A stretch of 64,000 bases of DNA from Symbiodinium natans (GCA_905221605.1 CAJNDS010002110.1:485001-549000); one strand, 5' to 3'; shown: positions 49,192 to 58,785, numbered from the stretch's first letter. A program made the numbers and translations. The notes: a model not told the origin generated them from the sequence alone.

Positions 49192-49290
49192 GCTCTTAGT
49201 AGGGGGATGAGGGAATGAGGTAGTCTCTACAATCCTTTCAAGGATACATATATATATATATACATACATATATATATAGAGGATAGAATG
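49192..49290. repeat. Foldback family I, left arm plus TA run
   Basis: GGCTCTTAGTAGGGGGATGAGGGAATGAGG and CTCTACAATCC match the left arm at 61996; the rest is a TA microsatellite (49244-49277). Confidence 0.6.
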
Positions 49291-49371
49291 CACCTAATTG
49301 CCGCATAAGAACGAAGTTAAGGAACTTGAGCCGAGTTTGCAGGTTCCTCTCGTTGTGACCCCCCGCGCAGC

Positions 49372-49445
49372 TATGGGAGTTTGGGGTTTCGGGCCGAAGG
49401 CGTTGGGGTCTGCTGGCCCTTCTGGTCCTTCAGAAATGCAACCAG
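49372..49445 (-). CDS. Candidate exon, unknown protein
   Basis: The minus strand reads VAFLKDQKGQQTPTPSARN. Splice edges are plausible (TCTGAAG acceptor) but not unique. Confidence 0.38.
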
Positions 49446-49579
49446 GGGATTCTGATCCCTAGACCCTGAACGTCTTGCGGATGCCCTGAACCCTAAACCC
49501 TAAACCCAGAAACCCTAAACCCTAAACCGTCAGCCTGAAAAAGGCCCCAACACCTAAACCCGAACCAAACCCCACAACT

Positions 49580-49800
49580 GTGCCTGTAAGGCTCCCAGGA
49601 TTCAAGGTTATTGGGCCCAAAGGCCTTGTTATGAAAGGTTTGCGCTACCTTGAGCCCATATCAGCGTACCATTGCTGGGATATTCTTAGGAAAGACCGCG
49701 CTTATTCCTCATTGGCTGTTCAGGCTTGTGTAAAACATTTTTCAACACTGGCCCAGTTTAAACTGCCCCAACAGCCGTTCTCCCTGAACCTTGAGATCTA
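49580..49800. other. Open block without repeats, strand uncertain
   Basis: The plus strand is open for 73 codons (LRYLEPISAYHCWDILRKDR, then VKHFSTLAQFKLPQQPFSLN). It is AT-richer than the minus-strand exons and has no matching splice sites. Could be an unrelated or inserted sequence. Confidence 0.28.
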
Positions 49801-49857
49801 ACCCGCTGGCCAAACCCTCTCGATGTACACCCTACAAGCGGCACAGCCCCTGTAAAC

Positions 49858-49900
49858 CCTGTAAATGAGGCGAGCCGCAGCATCTTTGGCGCAGTCCCAC
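49858..49900 (-). CDS. Candidate small exon
   Basis: Acceptor TTTGGTGCAG, then WDCAKDAAARLIYR and donor TACAGG|GTTTACAG. The donor again resembles the telomeric unit. Confidence 0.48.
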
Positions 49901-49972
49901 CTGCACCAAAAACCTCAGCAGGGGGTGCCGGAGATATGAGGAGAAGCGCTCTAAAGGACGGGGCTCAAAAAA

Positions 49973-50030
49973 ACCCTAAACCCTAAACCCTAAACCCTAA
50001 ACCCTAAACCCTAAACCCTAAACCCTAAAC
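49973..50030 (-). repeat. Interstitial telomeric tract (CCCTAAA)n
   Basis: Eight perfect units. Confidence 0.95.
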
Positions 50031-50040
50031 CAAGGCCTAC

Positions 50041-50126
50041 GTCTGACAAGGAGCCCTCTGTTGCCCAAGGCGCATTTGAGCAAACCAGGACCTACAAAAG
50101 TCCTTCGTGCCCACGGAGGTTGGCAT
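50041..50126 (-). CDS. Candidate exon, possible start codon
   Basis: The minus strand has an ATG at 50126 and reads MPTSVGTKDFCRSWFAQMRL then G-Q-Q-R-A-P-C-Q to a CAGAC|GTAGGCC donor. If it instead continues the NO VEIN-type gene, another frame (GLPPCQPPWARRTFVGPGLL) is open from the TTTAG acceptor. Confidence 0.4.
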
Positions 50127-50538
50127 GGAGGGAGCCTAAACCCTAAACCCTAAACCCTAAACCCTAAACCCTATACCCCGGAACCCTGAAAGAGATGCTA
50201 TATCAGGGTGATTTCTCGCAGTTCGGCTCCATTCCTGAGTCCCTGTTCTACTCTGGCCCCTTTCCCCCCCCCAAAGGAGCTCTTTAGGGTTTAGGGTTTA
50301 GGGTTTAGGGTTAGGGTTTAGGGTTTAGGGTTTAGGGTTTAGGCTTTAGGGTTTAGGGTTTGGGGTTTGGGGTTTAGGGAATATCAGAGCCCTGAACCCT
50401 GAAGCCCGTCTTAACAAGGAGGCCTCTGGGGATTCATAGGGTCTGGGGGTTAGTGGTGGGTTTAGGGTTTTGGGGAAAACCCCTAAACCCCTAAACCCCT
50501 AAACCCTAAACCCTAAGCCGTAAGCCCTAACCCTACAC

Positions 50539-52726
50539 CCTGTATACGGCCATGCCGCGCGCACAAAGTTGAAGCGATGCTTGAGCTTCGAAGCTTCGAT
50601 CACCTGCCTCTCCGACACCTCCAGGGTATGGGGTTTAAACATGTGCAAGTCTATGTGTATATGTGTATGATTATATATATATATATATGTATATCTCTCT
50701 GTGTGTAGGTGTGTAGGGGGATAACATGCTATGTATATATGTATATGTACAGAATATGTAGGTGAAGGTGTATAAGGGGATAAAGTTGGTGTGTATTTGG
50801 GAAAACCTTCTTGGGGTCCCACATGTTCGGAAACCCCCATGTGAACACATTGGAAAATAAGGGGATAAGATTGGTTGCGATTTGTAGTCTCCTGGGTTAT
50901 ACGATCTGGGCGCTCGCGCCATGGAGTTGTGGCATGAAGCGTAGAGGATTCATTGGGAGGTTTATGGTTGTAGGGAGTTTTGGGCGAACTTGGTGCACTT
51001 CTGTTGTGATCGCAGAGAGTGCTTCAGGGTTTGTAATGAGGTTTTAGTTTAGGGGCTTGATGGATACTCCGGCTTTCAGCACTCGAGGAGGGCGGAAGTA
51101 CTGCGTGGTTTCGGTTGCTTACCTACATGAAAAAAACCCTCCCCCCCATTCTGCCTGCAAGGAACGTCTAAAGAGCAACCCAAAAAACCTCAAACTCCCG
51201 ATGCTCGCGCCTCCATGGGCTTGTTCTCGCTCGTGATTGTCGTCTTGACCTCGTAAAAGTCCTGTCGATGGATGTTGGGTTTTGGAGCTCGACTCAGGGT
51301 GTGGAGTCCGCTTGCTGCAGCCACACCGTATCTACTAAACCCTAAACCCTAAACCCTAAACCACTGCCTTCCTGCAGAAGCTAGACATTCAGTTGTAGCA
51401 ACGCCAGCCGCAATGAAACTTTCAAGGCTACATAGAACGCTTCACGCGTTTCGGTTCGGGCCTGTCGTTGTTCTGCTTCGTATGCTCAGCTCAACTGATA
51501 AAAATCGCTGTGGGGCTGAGGATGTCGACGCTCAGGCTCGCATAGGGTCTAGGGCTTACAGAGTTTGGGGTTCAGGGTTTTTGGAAGCTTCAGGATTTGT
51601 GTTTCGAGATTGCCTTGCGAGTCTGGAGGAGATCTAAACTGTTTTAGGCTTACCTAGAATGACTTTGCACGTTAATGAAACATAGCAATGATTCAGGTGA
51701 CTCTTTTTGGGGGTCCTGTTTATGGGATTCTACTCTGTTTGGGGTACAGAAGGGGTTCCCCCCAGGCACACTTGTGTATACTTACTCCCTAAACCCTAAA
51801 CCCTAAACCCTAAACCCTAAACCCTAAACCCTAAGTAGGAGCATTTTGTCTTCACAGGCCTGCGCCCCGTCCGGGAATGTCACGGCGACGTCGTAGAAAT
51901 CAAACTGCTCCTCTTCGTGGTTCAGCCAGCTGACGGCAACCTTGGGCTGCACAGGGTTTAGGGTTTAGGGTTTAGGGTTTGGGGTTTAGGGTTTAGGGTT
52001 TAGGGCTTAGGGAAGCTTTAGGCATTGAACTTCAAGGTCTCAAAGTTCTCATGATCCAACTTGCGATGTGTTTGTATCTGCAACCCTTTTTAAGTTTTTG
52101 AACCTATTTAGGGTTTAGGGTTTAGGGTTTCGGGTTTCGGGTTTAGGGTTTAGGGTTGCAACCCTAAACCCGAAACCCTAAACCATGGACCCTCTTAAGA
52201 GTCTCTTAAGCATACGAATACCAGTACATGCCAACCACCCCTTCGCTAGCGAGCAGCTGGCCTTAAACCTGACATATTCGTCACCGTTCATCGGGCCAGG
52301 CGCTCTTGAATCCACCCTCACAAGAGCAAACAGCTCTCCTGTAGCTACTGCTAGAAAAACAGTTTAGGGTTTAGGGTTTAGGGTTTAGGGTTTAGGGTTT
52401 AGGGTTTAGGGCAACAAAATCCAGTGGTAGTTTAGTGATGTCCTCGTCATGGCTGAACTGCGGAAGTTCTCCGAAACCCCGTCAAGCATACCGCCCCAAC
52501 TCAGTCAAGGGAGCCACTAAGGATGTACCCCTAAGAGGCTCCCATAATACACTCCTAATATGGCCCTTATATCCCCTTAGAGGATCCTTGAAAAGGGTCC
52601 CCAAAACCCAAGGGTACAACCTCAGGGGTCCGAGGTAGAGACCTGACTCAGGCTAAGTGGCGCCCGACTGCTCGACATACTTGCGCCTCAAGTAGGTGAA
52701 GACCTGCGCAAGATGCTGCCCCAGCC
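50539..52726 (-). CDS. NO VEIN C-terminal-type (DUF3883) domain in five exons
   Basis: Exons, upstream first: 52662-52726 (LGQHLAQVFTYLRRKYVEQS), 52416-52457 (FSHDEDITKLPLDF), 51860-51946 (PKVAVSWLNHEEEQFDFYDV, then A-V-T-F-P-D-G-A-Q), 51196-51261 (DFYEVKTTITSENKPMEARA), 50539-50618 (VSERQVIEASKLKHRFNFVR). All junction phases agree; the first and third introns use GC donors (GGC|GCC, GCGCAG|GCC). The order matches the domain found at the end of plant NO VEIN proteins and in bacterial defence proteins (DUF3883, PD-(D/E)xK nuclease-like): a Gly-x-x-x-Glu-like helix with Tyr-Leu, a Val-x-Trp-x-Asn strand, an acidic Tyr-Asp strand, Glu-Val-Lys-Thr-Thr, and a Val-Ser-Glu-x-x-x-x-x-Ala helix before Phe-x-Phe-Val-Arg. 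Introns hold telomeric tracts and repeats of families B and G. Whether it is catalytic is unknown. Confidence 0.75.
52520..52640. repeat. Dispersed family G, copy 2
   Basis: GGATCCTTGAAAAGGGTCCCC, AAAACCCAAGGGTACAACC. Lies in an intron of the NO VEIN-type gene. Partner at 41140. Confidence 0.7.
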
Positions 52727-52730
52727 CTGG

Positions 52731-52856
52731 CTTGGAGGTGCATGGTACTTATGAACCAGTTATAACTGTACTTATAACCATATTAGGGCACTTAAGGGGC
52801 TTATAAGTACAGTTATAAGTACAACAATTGGCTAGTAAGGACCATGAACCTCTAAG
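52731..52856. repeat. Foldback family B copy next to a splice acceptor
   Basis: CTTGGAGGTGCATGGTACTT ... GGACCATGAACCTCTAAG. On the minus strand it ends CCTCCAAG and, four bases later, CCAG is the acceptor of the first NO VEIN-domain exon. Confidence 0.85.
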
Positions 52857-52897
52857 CAATCCTGCATCTGCGGGCCATACATGCAAACCCGAAGCTG

Positions 52898-53013
52898 CTA
52901 GTTGCTTAAGAACCACCAAGAAGTAAAAGATAATAAGCCATATACTGCCCTTGTGCAGGAGGAACATGTTCTTCTTTTGGGGGGCGGGGCGGGGGTGGGG
53001 GTTCTTAAGCAAG
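52898..53013. repeat. Foldback family F copy
   Basis: GTTGCTTAAGAACCACCAAG ... GGGGGTTCTTAAGCAAG with GATAATAAGCCATATACTGCC inside. Confidence 0.8.
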
Positions 53014-53039
53014 TGGTAGTAAGCGAATCTTGAACCCTT

Positions 53040-53182
53040 AGACCACACCACGACAGATAAGGTCAGTCGACCCTTTTCCAGCCTGACAAGACATACAAAG
53101 TCCACCCCAGCTAGCCCAAACCTTGCAGGCAAACAGTCCCAAGCCTTTTCTAAATCACCTAAGAGTCCTATCAAGGGACTCA
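53040..53182 (-). CDS. Candidate exon, possible start codon
   Basis: The minus strand has ATG at 53182 and reads MSPLIGLLGDLEKAWDCLPA, R-F-G-L-A-G-V-D-F-V, then into a family F element. An upstream TTTAGGG tract ends just before the ATG. Confidence 0.38.
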
Positions 53183-53452
53183 TGCACAGGCAGTTTAGGG
53201 TTTAGGGTTTAGTTTTTCTGCGACAAATTTTGAGGTTCGTGAGGTCGCAGGAGCATGCGCTTCGTAGGGCCTTCACCTAGGATCTAGGTGCACAACCCGA
53301 AACCCGAAACCCTAAACCCTAAAGGGCCTAAACCCTAAAGGCCCTAAACCCTAAACCCTAAACCCTAAACCCTAAACGGACAACCCTAAACCCGAAACTC
53401 AGTCCACCCTAGGGTTTCAGAGGTCCCAAACGACTCCGCGGCTGATTTTTGG

Positions 53453-53508
53453 GGCCAGCGGCCCATCGCTCTCCCCACATCGCCTCAGCGCCGGCTAGAT
53501 GTCTCTGA
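53453..53508 (-). CDS. Candidate internal exon, unknown protein
   Basis: From AACCTTCAG to GGAGTC|GTTTGGG the minus strand reads RHLAGAEAMWGERWAAGPKN then Q-P-R-S. A long TTTAGGG tract (53516-53690) adjoins its 5' side. Confidence 0.48.
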
Positions 53509-53515
53509 AGGTTCG

Positions 53516-53692
53516 GTTTAGGGTTTAGGGTTTAGGGTTTAGGGTTTAGGGTTTAGGGTTTAGGGTTTAGGGTTTAGGGTTTGGGGTTTAGGGTTTAGGG
53601 TCTAGGGTTTAGGGTTTAGGGTTTAGGGGGGGGGGGTTTAGGGGGTTTAGGGGGTTTAGGGCTTGGGGTTTAGGGTTTAGGGTTTGGGGATA
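53516..53692 (+). repeat. Long interstitial telomeric tract (TTTAGGG)n
   Basis: About 24 units with a GGGGGGTTTAGGGGGTTTAG segment. Confidence 0.95.
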
Positions 53693-54054
53693 CTTCTCCA
53701 AGAGCAACAGCTTTAATGGCCTGCTAAATAAGGAAACCCAAAAAAGTTATAAAGTTCAACTATTGGCGGAGTTATTTTGGGTTCAGGGTTTTAGGGTTTC
53801 CTCTTTCCTGACACCTCTTTCTTAGCTTCGCTGCTTTATGAGCTTGTTCAGCAAGCCCCATCCGGGGATTTCACGATGTCTTGTAACTTCCAAGAACCAA
53901 GCAACCGAACCCCTTGAAACGCATCCCCATTTGCTCCTTTGCCAGTTCCCCCTCCCCTCCCCCAAGGGAATAAAAAACAACGGTTGGGCAATTGGGCTTA
54001 ATTAGGGTAAAGTTGAGGGTTTAGGGTTTAGGGTTTAGGGTTTAGGGTTTAGGG

Positions 54055-54154
54055 CTGCGAAAAATGGTTCCGATGATCTCCTTGCGACATCTGAGTGGCG
54101 ACTTGCCGCTCATCTTCCTCACAGAGGCGTCCTCCGAATTCAGGCTGATGAAGA
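54055..54154 (-). CDS. Internal exon with duplicated edge
   Basis: The minus strand reads V-F-I-S-L-N-S-E then DASVRKMSGKSPLRCRKEII and G-T-I-F-R-S. Its 5' edge (TCATCAGCCTGAATTCGGAGG) is repeated, diverged, beyond the adjoining telomeric tract at 54200-54224. No family recognised. Confidence 0.52.
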
Positions 54155-54475
54155 CGGTTTAGGGTTTAGGGTTTGGGGTTTGGGGTTTAGGGTTTAGGTT
54201 CCTCCCAAGTTCAAGCTGATGAAGTTTTGCCGAGTTGCGCTTGCAACCTTTCGAACACGACTTATGAGCAGGATTCCATTCTCAAAGGAAAGAAGGGGAC
54301 CTGTTGCACAATATTCAAACCCTGAACCCTAAATAAACCCTGAACCTAAACCCTATGTAAACCCCCTTGTTTTTTGAACCCAGGCTGGACCGTGACTTGC
54401 CCCATGCAAACCCTAAACCCTAAACCCGAAACCCCCATCCTAAACCCTTAGGTTTGGCTGCCCCAACCGCAAACC

Positions 54476-54722
54476 TAAAACCCTAAAACCCCTAAAACCC
54501 TAAAACCCTGAAACCCTGAAACCCTACAACCCATAAAACCCTAAAACCCTAAAACCCCTAAAACCCCAAAACCCCTAAAACCCTAAAACCCTAAACCCCT
54601 AAAACCCTAAAACCCTAAAACCCTAAAACCTAAAACCCCTAAAACCCCAAGACCCATAAAACCCTAAAACCCTAAACCCCTAAAACCCTAAAACCCTAAA
54701 ACCCTAAAACCCTAAACGCTAA
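54476..54722 (-). repeat. Array of CCCTAAAA and CCCCTAAAA units
   Basis: About 30 octamer/nonamer units, the second such array (compare 39109-39538), less uniform. Confidence 0.95.
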
Positions 54723-54799
54723 ACTCCGGCCTTGAGTCGGCACAGCCAAGCCCTCGGGCGGAACGTCCAGCAGCGCGTCGGAGTCCACGTCCAAGTACC

Positions 54800-55020
54800 T
54801 CGGTTTAGGGCTTTATTGGGCTTATAGGGATTCTAGGGTTTTTAAGGCTTACAGGGCTTTATAGGGTTTCATTGGCTTTTATTGGGTTTTGTAGGGTTTG
54901 AATAGGGTTTATCGGGTTTTATAGGGCATATAGGGGTTATAGGATTTGTTTAGGGTTTATAGGGTTTGGCGTCTTATTTAGTTTGGGCTTAGGGTTTAGG
55001 GCTTAGTAAGGTTTAGGAAG
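54800..55020 (+). repeat. Degenerate TTTATAGGGTTT repeat
   Basis: Loose TTTATAGGG/TTTTATTGGG units in G-rich orientation. The GC-rich island before it (54722-54800) may hold a minus-strand exon but was not resolved. Confidence 0.75.
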
Positions 55021-55284
55021 GTTTCAGGCTCAAGACCCGAAAGCCCGAAACCTCTAGGCCCTCCTACCCTAGACCCTCGCAAGCCTTTCCTGATTCCGCA
55101 ATGAGGTACGACGATGGTGAGGGATTGTACCCCAAATACTAGAGAATTACAAGGCACTGATTGGGGTCACGTGTTACCACCCCACCCTTCACCCCAACCC
55201 AAAGAAGCCCCAAACCTAAACCTTGAATGTCAGAAAAAAAACACTTCACAACCCTTCAAAATAGGCAAGGCGCCAGACCCATGT

Positions 55285-55379
55285 GGGGTAGGGTCCTTAC
55301 TCTAAAGGAAACCTAGTATTTTATTTGGGGGTCCATCTAAGGGGCCCCTGATTTTCGTAAACTCTCATCTAACTACCCA
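55285..55379. repeat. Foldback family C, degraded copy
   Basis: GGGTAGGGTCCTTACTC ... TCTCATCTAACTACCC. Confidence 0.5.
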
Positions 55380-55492
55380 TAGACCGAAACGTGAACCCTG
55401 CACGCGACTACAACTTCATGCCCCAGCAGCTGCAGACCCGGCAGCGGCATGTGATGCGCCAGCCGCTCCTGTGCCCCTAGCTCTTGGGATGT

Positions 55493-55587
55493 TCACCCTT
55501 ATGCTAACGGTCTTTAGTAGGGATTATACTAGGGGGTACTATATAGTCCCTATTAAGGACTGCTACTATAAGGGTGAACATCCCAAG
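55493..55587. repeat. Foldback family A copy (complete, 95 bp)
   Basis: CTTGGGATGTTCACCCTTATGC ... CTATAAGGGTGAACATCCCAAG; a well matched pair of arms with no telomeric insertion. Confidence 0.9.
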
Positions 55588-55756
55588 CTAAAACCCTAAA
55601 ACCTGGAACCCTAAAACCCCTAAAACCTCGAACCCTAAAACCGGTAGCCTTGAGAAACCCTCAAAATTTCAAAAAACCCTCAAAGAACCCTAAAAGTCCC
55701 AAAAACCTAACAGACCGTAAAAAACCCTGAAACCCTAAACCCTAAACCCTAAACCC

Positions 55757-55858
55757 CGCCTCCGCCCAGGTCTGGAGGCGCCCCGCGCGGGCGGCCAGCG
55801 CCCCGGCGCTCTGAGGCAGGGCGGCCAGGTCTTGAAGCAAGGAGGCGGCCTCTGAAAG
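55757..55858 (-). CDS. Internal exon, Ala/Leu-rich helix
   Basis: From CCCACTTTCAG to GGCGGG|GTTTAGGG. Reads A-A-S-L-L-Q-D-L then AALPQSAGALAARAGRLQTW and A-E-A. A diverged copy of its first part (EVVSLLQDLA) lies on the far side of the neighbouring telomeric tract at 56109-56134. Confidence 0.55.
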
Positions 55859-55861
55859 TGG

Positions 55862-55990
55862 GTGTTTAGGGTTTAGGGTTTAGGGTTTGGGGTTTAGGGT
55901 TTAGGGTTTAGGGTTTGGGGTTTAGGGTTTAGGGTTTAGGGTTTGGGGCTTAGGGATTTGGGGTTTGGGGTTTTAGGGTTTAGGGTAAAC
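55862..55990 (+). repeat. Telomeric tract between duplicated exon edges
   Basis: About seventeen TTTAGGG/TTTGGGG units followed by looser G-rich sequence up to 56100; flanked by the repeated motif AGGTCTTGAAGCAA. Confidence 0.92.
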
Positions 55991-56149
55991 GGTTTACCCT
56001 AAAGCCCAAACCCTAAACACCAGTCCTAAAGTTTAGGATTAGGGTTTAGGGTTTGGGGTTTCGGGGTTTTGGATTATGGTTTAGGCTTCAGGAGTTGGGG
56101 TGTAAGCTAGGTCTTGAAGCAAAGAAACGACCTCAAGTGTTCGGGGGCT

Positions 56150-56460
56150 CTGTTGGGGTTGGTTTAGGTTTTTTTGGGTTTCGGGTTTGGGGTGTATAAA
56201 GTGTGGGGCGTTGTTAGGCTTGGTTCAAGGGCTTTGTTAGGGTTGGTTTCTTTTGGGTTTAGGATTTGGTGTTTAGGGCTCTACAGTGTGGGGCCTTTGT
56301 TAGGGTTGGTTGACTTTTTTTTTGCGGTTTAGTGTTTAGGGTTTAGGTTTAAGCCTAAAACATGGGGCTTTATTGGAGTTGGTTCCGGGTTTTTGGGTTT
56401 AGGGTTTAGGCTTTAGCGTTTAGGCTTGGGGTTTGGGGTTTGGAGTTTGGGCTTGGGTTG
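56150..56460 (+). repeat. GGGTTGGTTTAGG-type imperfect repeat
   Basis: TTTGTTAGGGTTGGTTTCTTTTGGG-like unit recurs about four times with period near 70. G-strand telomere-like throughout; no gene. Confidence 0.65.
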
Positions 56461-56494
56461 AATCGCTCACACACGGACAAACCAGGCGAGGCAT

Positions 56495-56716
56495 TCAGTC
56501 AGTTGGAGCGGGTTTAGCAGCGGCGTTCGGGAATTCGGGCGCTCCCCTAAATCTTATAAACCCTTTTTTTGCAGCCGGACTCCCGTGGGTGCTGCCAGAA
56601 ACTGCCCAAGCACAGGCTCCCATAAACCCTTTTTTTGAGCACGGGCTTGGGATGTCTGCCGGCAAGCTGGGATCTGTAGGTCTTTGCAAGACACCAGCAA
56701 ACTTAGAACTGAACAC
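56495..56716 (-). CDS. Candidate coding block with internal AAAAAAAGGGTTTAT repeat
   Basis: The minus strand is open for about 70 codons (VLQRPTDPSLPADIPSPCSK; AWAVSGSTHGSPAAKKGFIR). The motif CAAAAAAAGGGTTTAT occurs twice, 65 bases apart, and resembles a telomeric donor (A..AGG|GTTTA), so this may be exons with alternative donors rather than one exon. Confidence 0.35.
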   Translation of the reverse strand: MFSSKFAGVLQRPTDPSLPADIPSPCSKKGFMGACAWAVSGSTHGSPAAKKGFIRFRGAPEFPNAAAKPAPTD

Positions 56717-56734
56717 ATTGCACAGAACATGAAT

Positions 56735-57025
56735 TTAGGTGTCAGGCTCAGGGTCTTCACAACGCGCCACGCACATATGGCGATCATGTCGTCTTTGCTG
56801 TCTAAACGCCAATCTTTCCTGCCGGTGTGCCTCCTTTAAGTCTTCAAGATTCGCAGAACCCCTGTTCAGAGCCAGTTCCTCAGCGGCAAGAACATTCACC
56901 ACAGGATGTGGGGCCAAGCACCGGTCAACCTCAGGAGCTTCCGGCAACACAGAAGAAGAACGTGTGCTGTCTGGTTCCTCCTCCAGAGTGGCAAGGCGCA
57001 ACTGTAAGGAGTCCACAACTCCCAT
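56735..57025 (-). CDS. Exon with start and stop codon, 96 codons
   Basis: ATG at 57025, TAA at 56735-56737. Reads MGVVDSLQLRLATLEEEPDS, later VLPEAPEVDRCLAPHPVVNV and LNRGSANLEDLKEAHRQERL, AFRQQRRHDRHMCVARCEDP. Charged and helical (possible coiled coil around the LEDLKEAHRQERLAFRQQRR part). A TTTAG just upstream of the ATG would also serve as an acceptor, so it may be internal. Plus-strand frames here are less protein-like. Unrecognised. Confidence 0.5.
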   Translation of the reverse strand: MGVVDSLQLRLATLEEEPDSTRSSSVLPEAPEVDRCLAPHPVVNVLAAEELALNRGSANLEDLKEAHRQERLAFRQQRRHDRHMCVARCEDPEPDT

Positions 57026-57149
57026 AAACCCTAAAACCTAAACACCTAAACCGCCTAAACCCTAAAAACCCCAAACCCACTAAGACCTAAGGCATTTGGG
57101 CCTCCGCCGATGCCCAGGTCGACAGGCCCTGACCCGAGGCCTTCAGGGT

Positions 57150-57480
57150 TTTAGGGTGTAGAGGTTTAGGGCTTAGGGATTTAGGGTTTAGGGGTTTAGG
57201 TTTGAGGTTTAAAGTTTAGGAGCTCAGGGTTTAGGGGATTAGGGCTTAGCAGTGTAGGAGTTTGGGGTGTAGGGGTTTGGGTTTAGGAGTTTAGGGGTTT
57301 GGAGTTTAGGGTAGGGGTTTCGGGGTTTCAGGTTTAGGAGTTTAGGGGTTTAGGCTTAGGGGCTTCGGGCTTGGGAGTTTAGGGGAAAAGGTTGGCGCTT
57401 AGGAGTTTGTTAGGGCTTAGGAGTTTGGGAGTTTAGGGGCCTCCTAGACTGCCCCGCACCCTGGCTGGGGTTGAGGTTTA
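57150..57480 (+). repeat. Degenerate G-strand telomere-like repeat
   Basis: GGGTTTAGGAGTTTAGGGG-type units, about 330 bases, no coding content seen. Confidence 0.8.
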
Positions 57481-57668
57481 GGGAAATTTCAGGGTGCTTC
57501 GTAGGGTTTCCCCAACCCAACCGAAACATCCCCGTGAAGCGGCGCGCCACTCCGCATTGCGCGCAATGATGGCCGGGCAGCGTAGCATCCCACGACCCCT
57601 ACCTTGGACTTAAATCCTGGAGTTTTTTTTAAACTTTTTAGGTTAATAAGTAGCTATAATAGGAACCC

Positions 57669-57756
57669 TGCAACCTAAACCCTAAACCCTAAACCCTAAA
57701 CCCTAAACCCTAAACCCTAAACCCTAAACCCTTAAACCCTAAACCCTAAACCCTAG
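57669..57756 (-). repeat. Interstitial telomeric tract (CCCTAAA)n
   Basis: Twelve CCCTAAA units, one with an extra T-A shift. Confidence 0.95.
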
Positions 57757-57757
57757 T

Positions 57758-57866
57758 ATAGTACTCCAAGACCCAGAGACCGCAGGCAGCCTTCATCTCG
57801 TAAGCCGGAGCCGCCACATCCCCACAAATCTCCTGAAACTCAAACCCCAGCAACTTCCTCAGTCCT
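57758..57866 (-). CDS. Internal exon bordered by an exact 29-bp duplication
   Basis: The minus strand reads L-R-K-L-L-G then FEFQEICGDVAAPAYEMKAA and C-G-L-W-V-L-E-Y-Y. Its first 29 bases (57838-57866) are repeated exactly at 57949-57977 across a telomeric tract, so the LRKLLGFE coding segment exists on both sides. Removing one copy as an intron restores one continuous frame. No family recognised. Confidence 0.55.
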
Positions 57867-57948
57867 TTACGGGGCTCTGAGGGGTTTAGGGTTTAGGGTT
57901 TAGGGTTTAGGGTTTAGGGTTTAGGGTTTAGGGTTTAGGGTTTAGGGT
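57867..57948 (+). repeat. Telomeric tract inside an exact 29-bp direct repeat
   Basis: Seventeen non-telomeric bases then about nine TTTAGGG units. The two flanking copies of the 29-bp repeat begin ACTCAAACCCCAGC and are identical. Confidence 0.95.
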
Positions 57949-58485
57949 ACTCAAACCCCAGCAACTTCCTCAGTCCTACACCCTATAGTAACCCTCAAAA
58001 ACCCTAAACCTCGCAGTCCTAAACCCCCAAACCCTAAACCCTAAACCCTAAACCCTAAACAGCCCTAAAGCCCCCACCAAAGTGGTAAAGCCTCCGGCCT
58101 CGGACCGCCTGTCCACCGCGCCCCGCGCCGACTCGGACGGTGCGGAGGGAACTGGGGCGCGCCCTGGGCTAGGGTTTAGGGTTTAGGGTTTAGGGTTTAG
58201 GGTTTAGGGTTTGGGGTTTAGGGTTTAGGGTTTAGGGTTTAGGGAGTTTAGGGTTTCGGGTTTTGGGGTTTAGGGTTTAGGGTTCAGGTTTAGACTGGTG
58301 GTGTTTGCAGGGCAGCTTCGAGGGGTTTTTCAGTCAGACTTCCGGCAATAAAAAGGGTATGACATGTCGCAGATCTTACCACAACCCTTGATCAAGGGTT
58401 TAGTTAGGGTTTAGGGTTCAGGGTTCAGGGTTCAGGGTTCAGGGTTTAGGATTTAGGGTTTAGGGTTTAGCTTTCACCCTATATG

Positions 58486-58590
58486 ATCGCATCCCGGGGG
58501 CTTCTCTGAGCGTCCGCCCACGGGTCGTCGTCCTGCGTCCGCAGGAGGGTCGAAGTCCCGGAATGTTCAAGCTTCTTCCCGTTCAGGGTT
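58486..58590 (-). CDS. Candidate exon, unknown protein
   Basis: The minus strand reads K-K-L-E-H-S-G then TSTLLRTQDDDPWADAQRSP and R-D-A-I-I. The DPWA motif recurs in the next block upstream. Confidence 0.5.
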
Positions 58591-58785
58591 TAGGGTTTAG
58601 GGTTTAGGACTTTGGGCCGAGTAAAAATAAACCCTAAACCCTAAAGCCCAAACCCCAAACGCTAAACCCCAAACCCTTAACCCTTATAACCCCTAAACCC
58701 TAAACCCCAAATCCTAAACCCTAAACCCTAAACCCCAAACCCCAAACCCCAAAACCCCAAACCCTAAACCCTAGGGTGACGCCGC

